Of a DNA stretch of 64,000 bases, positions 62,881-64,000 are shown in pieces. Source of the stretch: an uncultured Candidatus Saccharibacteria bacterium (lineage in GTDB: Bacteria; Patescibacteriota; Saccharimonadia; Saccharimonadales; Saccharimonadaceae); NCBI GenBank assembly GCA_946548715.1, contig CAMNPZ010000001.1, positions 1 to 64,000 on the forward strand, given 5' to 3'. Under the pieces are notes generated by a model, which did not search any database, had not been told where the DNA came from, and saw nothing but the letters and a program-made list of their open reading frames with translations. Numbering within the stretch: position 1 is the stretch's first letter; every line of letters begins with the position of its first letter. Made by a program: the position numbers and the translations under genes.

Positions 62881-63504
62881 TTAATCATAAGACCTGGCAA
62901 TATCTGCCAGACACTGCGGGCAGTACATCTCCCGCCGTACCCCCCTCGCGATTCTGACGAGATCCGGCAGGTCCCTTACCCTCTGCATCACGCAACCAGG
63001 ATTCGTACAGTGCTTACCATACGAATCGTGCACAATGTGCGTGCGATGCGGATTCCCAGCACACATGAACACGTGTCCAAGTTCGTGCCAGATCACTGCC
63101 TCGATCGCCCTTCGTCTGTCATCGACACTGAGGTGTCGGTAGCGGAAGACACTCTGCACAGTGTAGCGTCCAGCGGTCATGCCGAAACAATAATTCAAAT
63201 CCTCCCTTCCTAAATCTCTCGCCGTCAGCATAATATCGATGTGCGGATTACCTTTCTGCCAAGGCTCCACAATTAGCAAGTTTATGACGCTCCAGGCGTC
63301 AACTTGTAATCCATTATGAAGCTTTTTGGCATTGTCGATATACCAATCCGCATTCGAGAACTTCCCAGTCGACCAGCTCCTAGTGCCATACATCACCACC
63401 TTTCGCTGCGGAAATTCATTGACGAATTTCCTCATTGCTTCGTGAACACAGCCTCTCTCGAATGCATCGAGAGATGAATCATACGCCACATAGATTGCCA
63501 GCAT
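62881..63504 (-). CDS. Archaemetzincin-like zinc metalloprotease, divergent
   Basis: 207 aa. Residues about 138-142 are HELGH, preceded by a long helix; later come HC-x4-CVM and CPQC near the C-terminus. The order HExxH ... HCxxxxCxM ... CxxC fits the M54 archaemetzincin family, whose signature is HExxHxxGxxHCx4CxM-x17-CxxC. Here about 20 residues lie between HELGH and the HC motif, and the Gly after HExxH is missing, so it is a divergent or new subgroup. No signal peptide, so probably cytoplasmic. GAGGAGG precedes the ATG. Substrate unknown. Confidence 0.72.
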   Translation of the reverse strand: MLAIYVAYDSSLDAFERGCVHEAMRKFVNEFPQRKVVMYGTRSWSTGKFSNADWYIDNAKKLHNGLQVDAWSVINLLIVEPWQKGNPHIDIMLTARDLGREDLNYCFGMTAGRYTVQSVFRYRHLSVDDRRRAIEAVIWHELGHVFMCAGNPHRTHIVHDSYGKHCTNPGCVMQRVRDLPDLVRIARGVRREMYCPQCLADIARSYD

Positions 63505-63567
63505 CTTATTCCTCCTCTTCTAAAGAACAACAAGTTGTCAAAGCGTATCCAACAAGTTACTAATTTA

Positions 63568-63576
63568 GGTATATCA
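63568..63576 (-). promoter_or_regulatory. Promoter of the 62881 gene, extended -10
   Basis: Minus-strand TGATATACC. The ~65-nt leader holds a 9-nt direct repeat (CAACAAGTT on the plus strand, two copies) that could be an operator. Confidence 0.45.
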
Positions 63577-63626
63577 TATTTCAGCATAAAAGTCAAATTT
63601 ATGACCTATTCAATAACCGTTAGATA

Positions 63627-63635
63627 TGTTATAAT
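63627..63635 (+). promoter_or_regulatory. dus promoter, leaderless
   Basis: TGTTATAAT, 6 nt, then ATG at 63642. Confidence 0.7.
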
Positions 63636-63641
63636 ATTAAA

Positions 63642-64000
63642 ATGAATATTTGGCAAGAACTCCCCAAACCGTTTCTAATCCTAGCTCCAATGGAGGGCGT
63701 TACTGACATTATGTTTCGCCAGGTTATTTCCCATGCCGGTCGCCCAGATTTGTTTTTCACGGAATTCACCAATGTTTCATCTTACGCTTCCGAAAAAGGC
63801 CGCCAGAACGCCCTCGAACGTCTTCAAATCGCCCCCACAGACTCCCCCATTATTGCTCAGATTTGGGGTAAAAACCCCGACCATTTTGCGGAATGCGCTT
63901 CCGCGCTCGCTTCACTCGGGTTCTCAGGCATTGACCTCAATTTTGGCTGCCCTGACAAGCACGTCAACAAGGCTGGCGGTGGTGCTGCTATGATCAAAAC
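63642..64000 (+). CDS. dus: tRNA-dihydrouridine synthase, 5' part
   Basis: FMN-dependent reductase that makes dihydrouridine in tRNA. The visible 119 codons give MNIWQELPKPFLILAPMEGV with APMEGVTD as the FMN-binding start of the TIM barrel and DLNFGCPDKHVNKAGGGAAM with the active-site Cys region. The gene runs off the end of the window, so length and C-terminal helical domain cannot be judged. Confidence 0.93.
   Translation, partial: MNIWQELPKPFLILAPMEGVTDIMFRQVISHAGRPDLFFTEFTNVSSYASEKGRQNALERLQIAPTDSPIIAQIWGKNPDHFAECASALASLGFSGIDLNFGCPDKHVNKAGGGAAMIK

Noticed and set aside
1-64000. tRNA, rRNA, CRISPR array, transposase or integrase genes
   Set aside because: I looked for cloverleaf arms, spaced repeats and recombinase motifs and found none I could support.

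Overview
The window comes from a very small, compact bacterial genome, most likely Candidatus Saccharibacteria (TM7) within the Candidate Phyla Radiation. The ribosomal protein cluster is conserved but has no rpmD (uL30), a loss shared across that radiation, and it also lacks rpmC (uL29) and rpsJ at their usual places. Intergenic gaps are tiny, convergent genes interlock at their stop codons, and there are almost no biosynthetic genes. Several large surface or membrane proteins of the kind seen in host-attached episymbionts are present. Release factor 2 is present and TGA is used as a stop, so the standard bacterial code applies (not the SR1/Gracilibacteria code). The phylum assignment is inference; no rRNA gene lies in the window.

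Layout. 1-7.9 kb: rpoB-rpoC on the minus strand, ending in a 200-bp palindrome. 7.9-12.3 kb: khpA, rpsP, rnc, a NUDIX gene, nusB, rpmF (too short for most ORF lists), a mini-glutaredoxin and a SPOUT methyltransferase. 12.3-17.7 kb: a 1452-aa membrane/glycosyltransferase fusion, a small helical protein and a small anchored protein. 17.7-25.4 kb: a short Erm/KsgA-like methylase, leuS (carrying two palindromic insertions), a GT4 glycosyltransferase, an S41 protease and a FISUMP-type surface protein. 25.4-32.4 kb: a long palindrome, then a CHAP-domain hydrolase, ftsX and ftsE (a division-coupled wall-cleaving module), pheT and pheS. 32.4-44.7 kb: a 975-aa membrane protein of unknown role, an atypical aquaporin, metG, a DUF2207 protein, ldh, exonuclease I and an FKBP. 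44.8-60.2 kb: the S10/spc ribosomal cluster, split by a 2098-aa VWA/Cna-B pilin-like adhesin with its own promoter and terminator. 60.2-64 kb: an unknown gene, prfB, another unknown gene, a divergent archaemetzincin-like metalloprotease and the start of a dus gene.

Regulation. Two start architectures are visible. One group of genes has an extended -10 (TGNTATAAT) only 6-7 nt before the ATG, which implies leaderless mRNAs (leuS, ldh, ftsE, prfB, dus, the S41 protease, the CHAP hydrolase, GT4, DUF2207, FISUMP and others). The other group (RNA polymerase, ribosomal proteins, adhesin, single-gene cassettes) has leaders with a Shine-Dalgarno sequence.

Most notable observations: (i) two copies of a GC-rich palindromic repeat of about 120 bp inserted in frame, in the same reading frame, within leuS, resembling the Rickettsia palindromic element concept; (ii) an RpoC in which all cysteines of both canonical zinc sites are replaced; (iii) two tandem covarying hairpins in the rplC leader; (iv) a candidate ~100-nt sRNA next to the adhesin; (v) three unrelated long palindromes at gene 3' ends; (vi) large uncharacterised surface/membrane proteins. 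I saw no tRNA, rRNA, CRISPR array, transposase or integrase.
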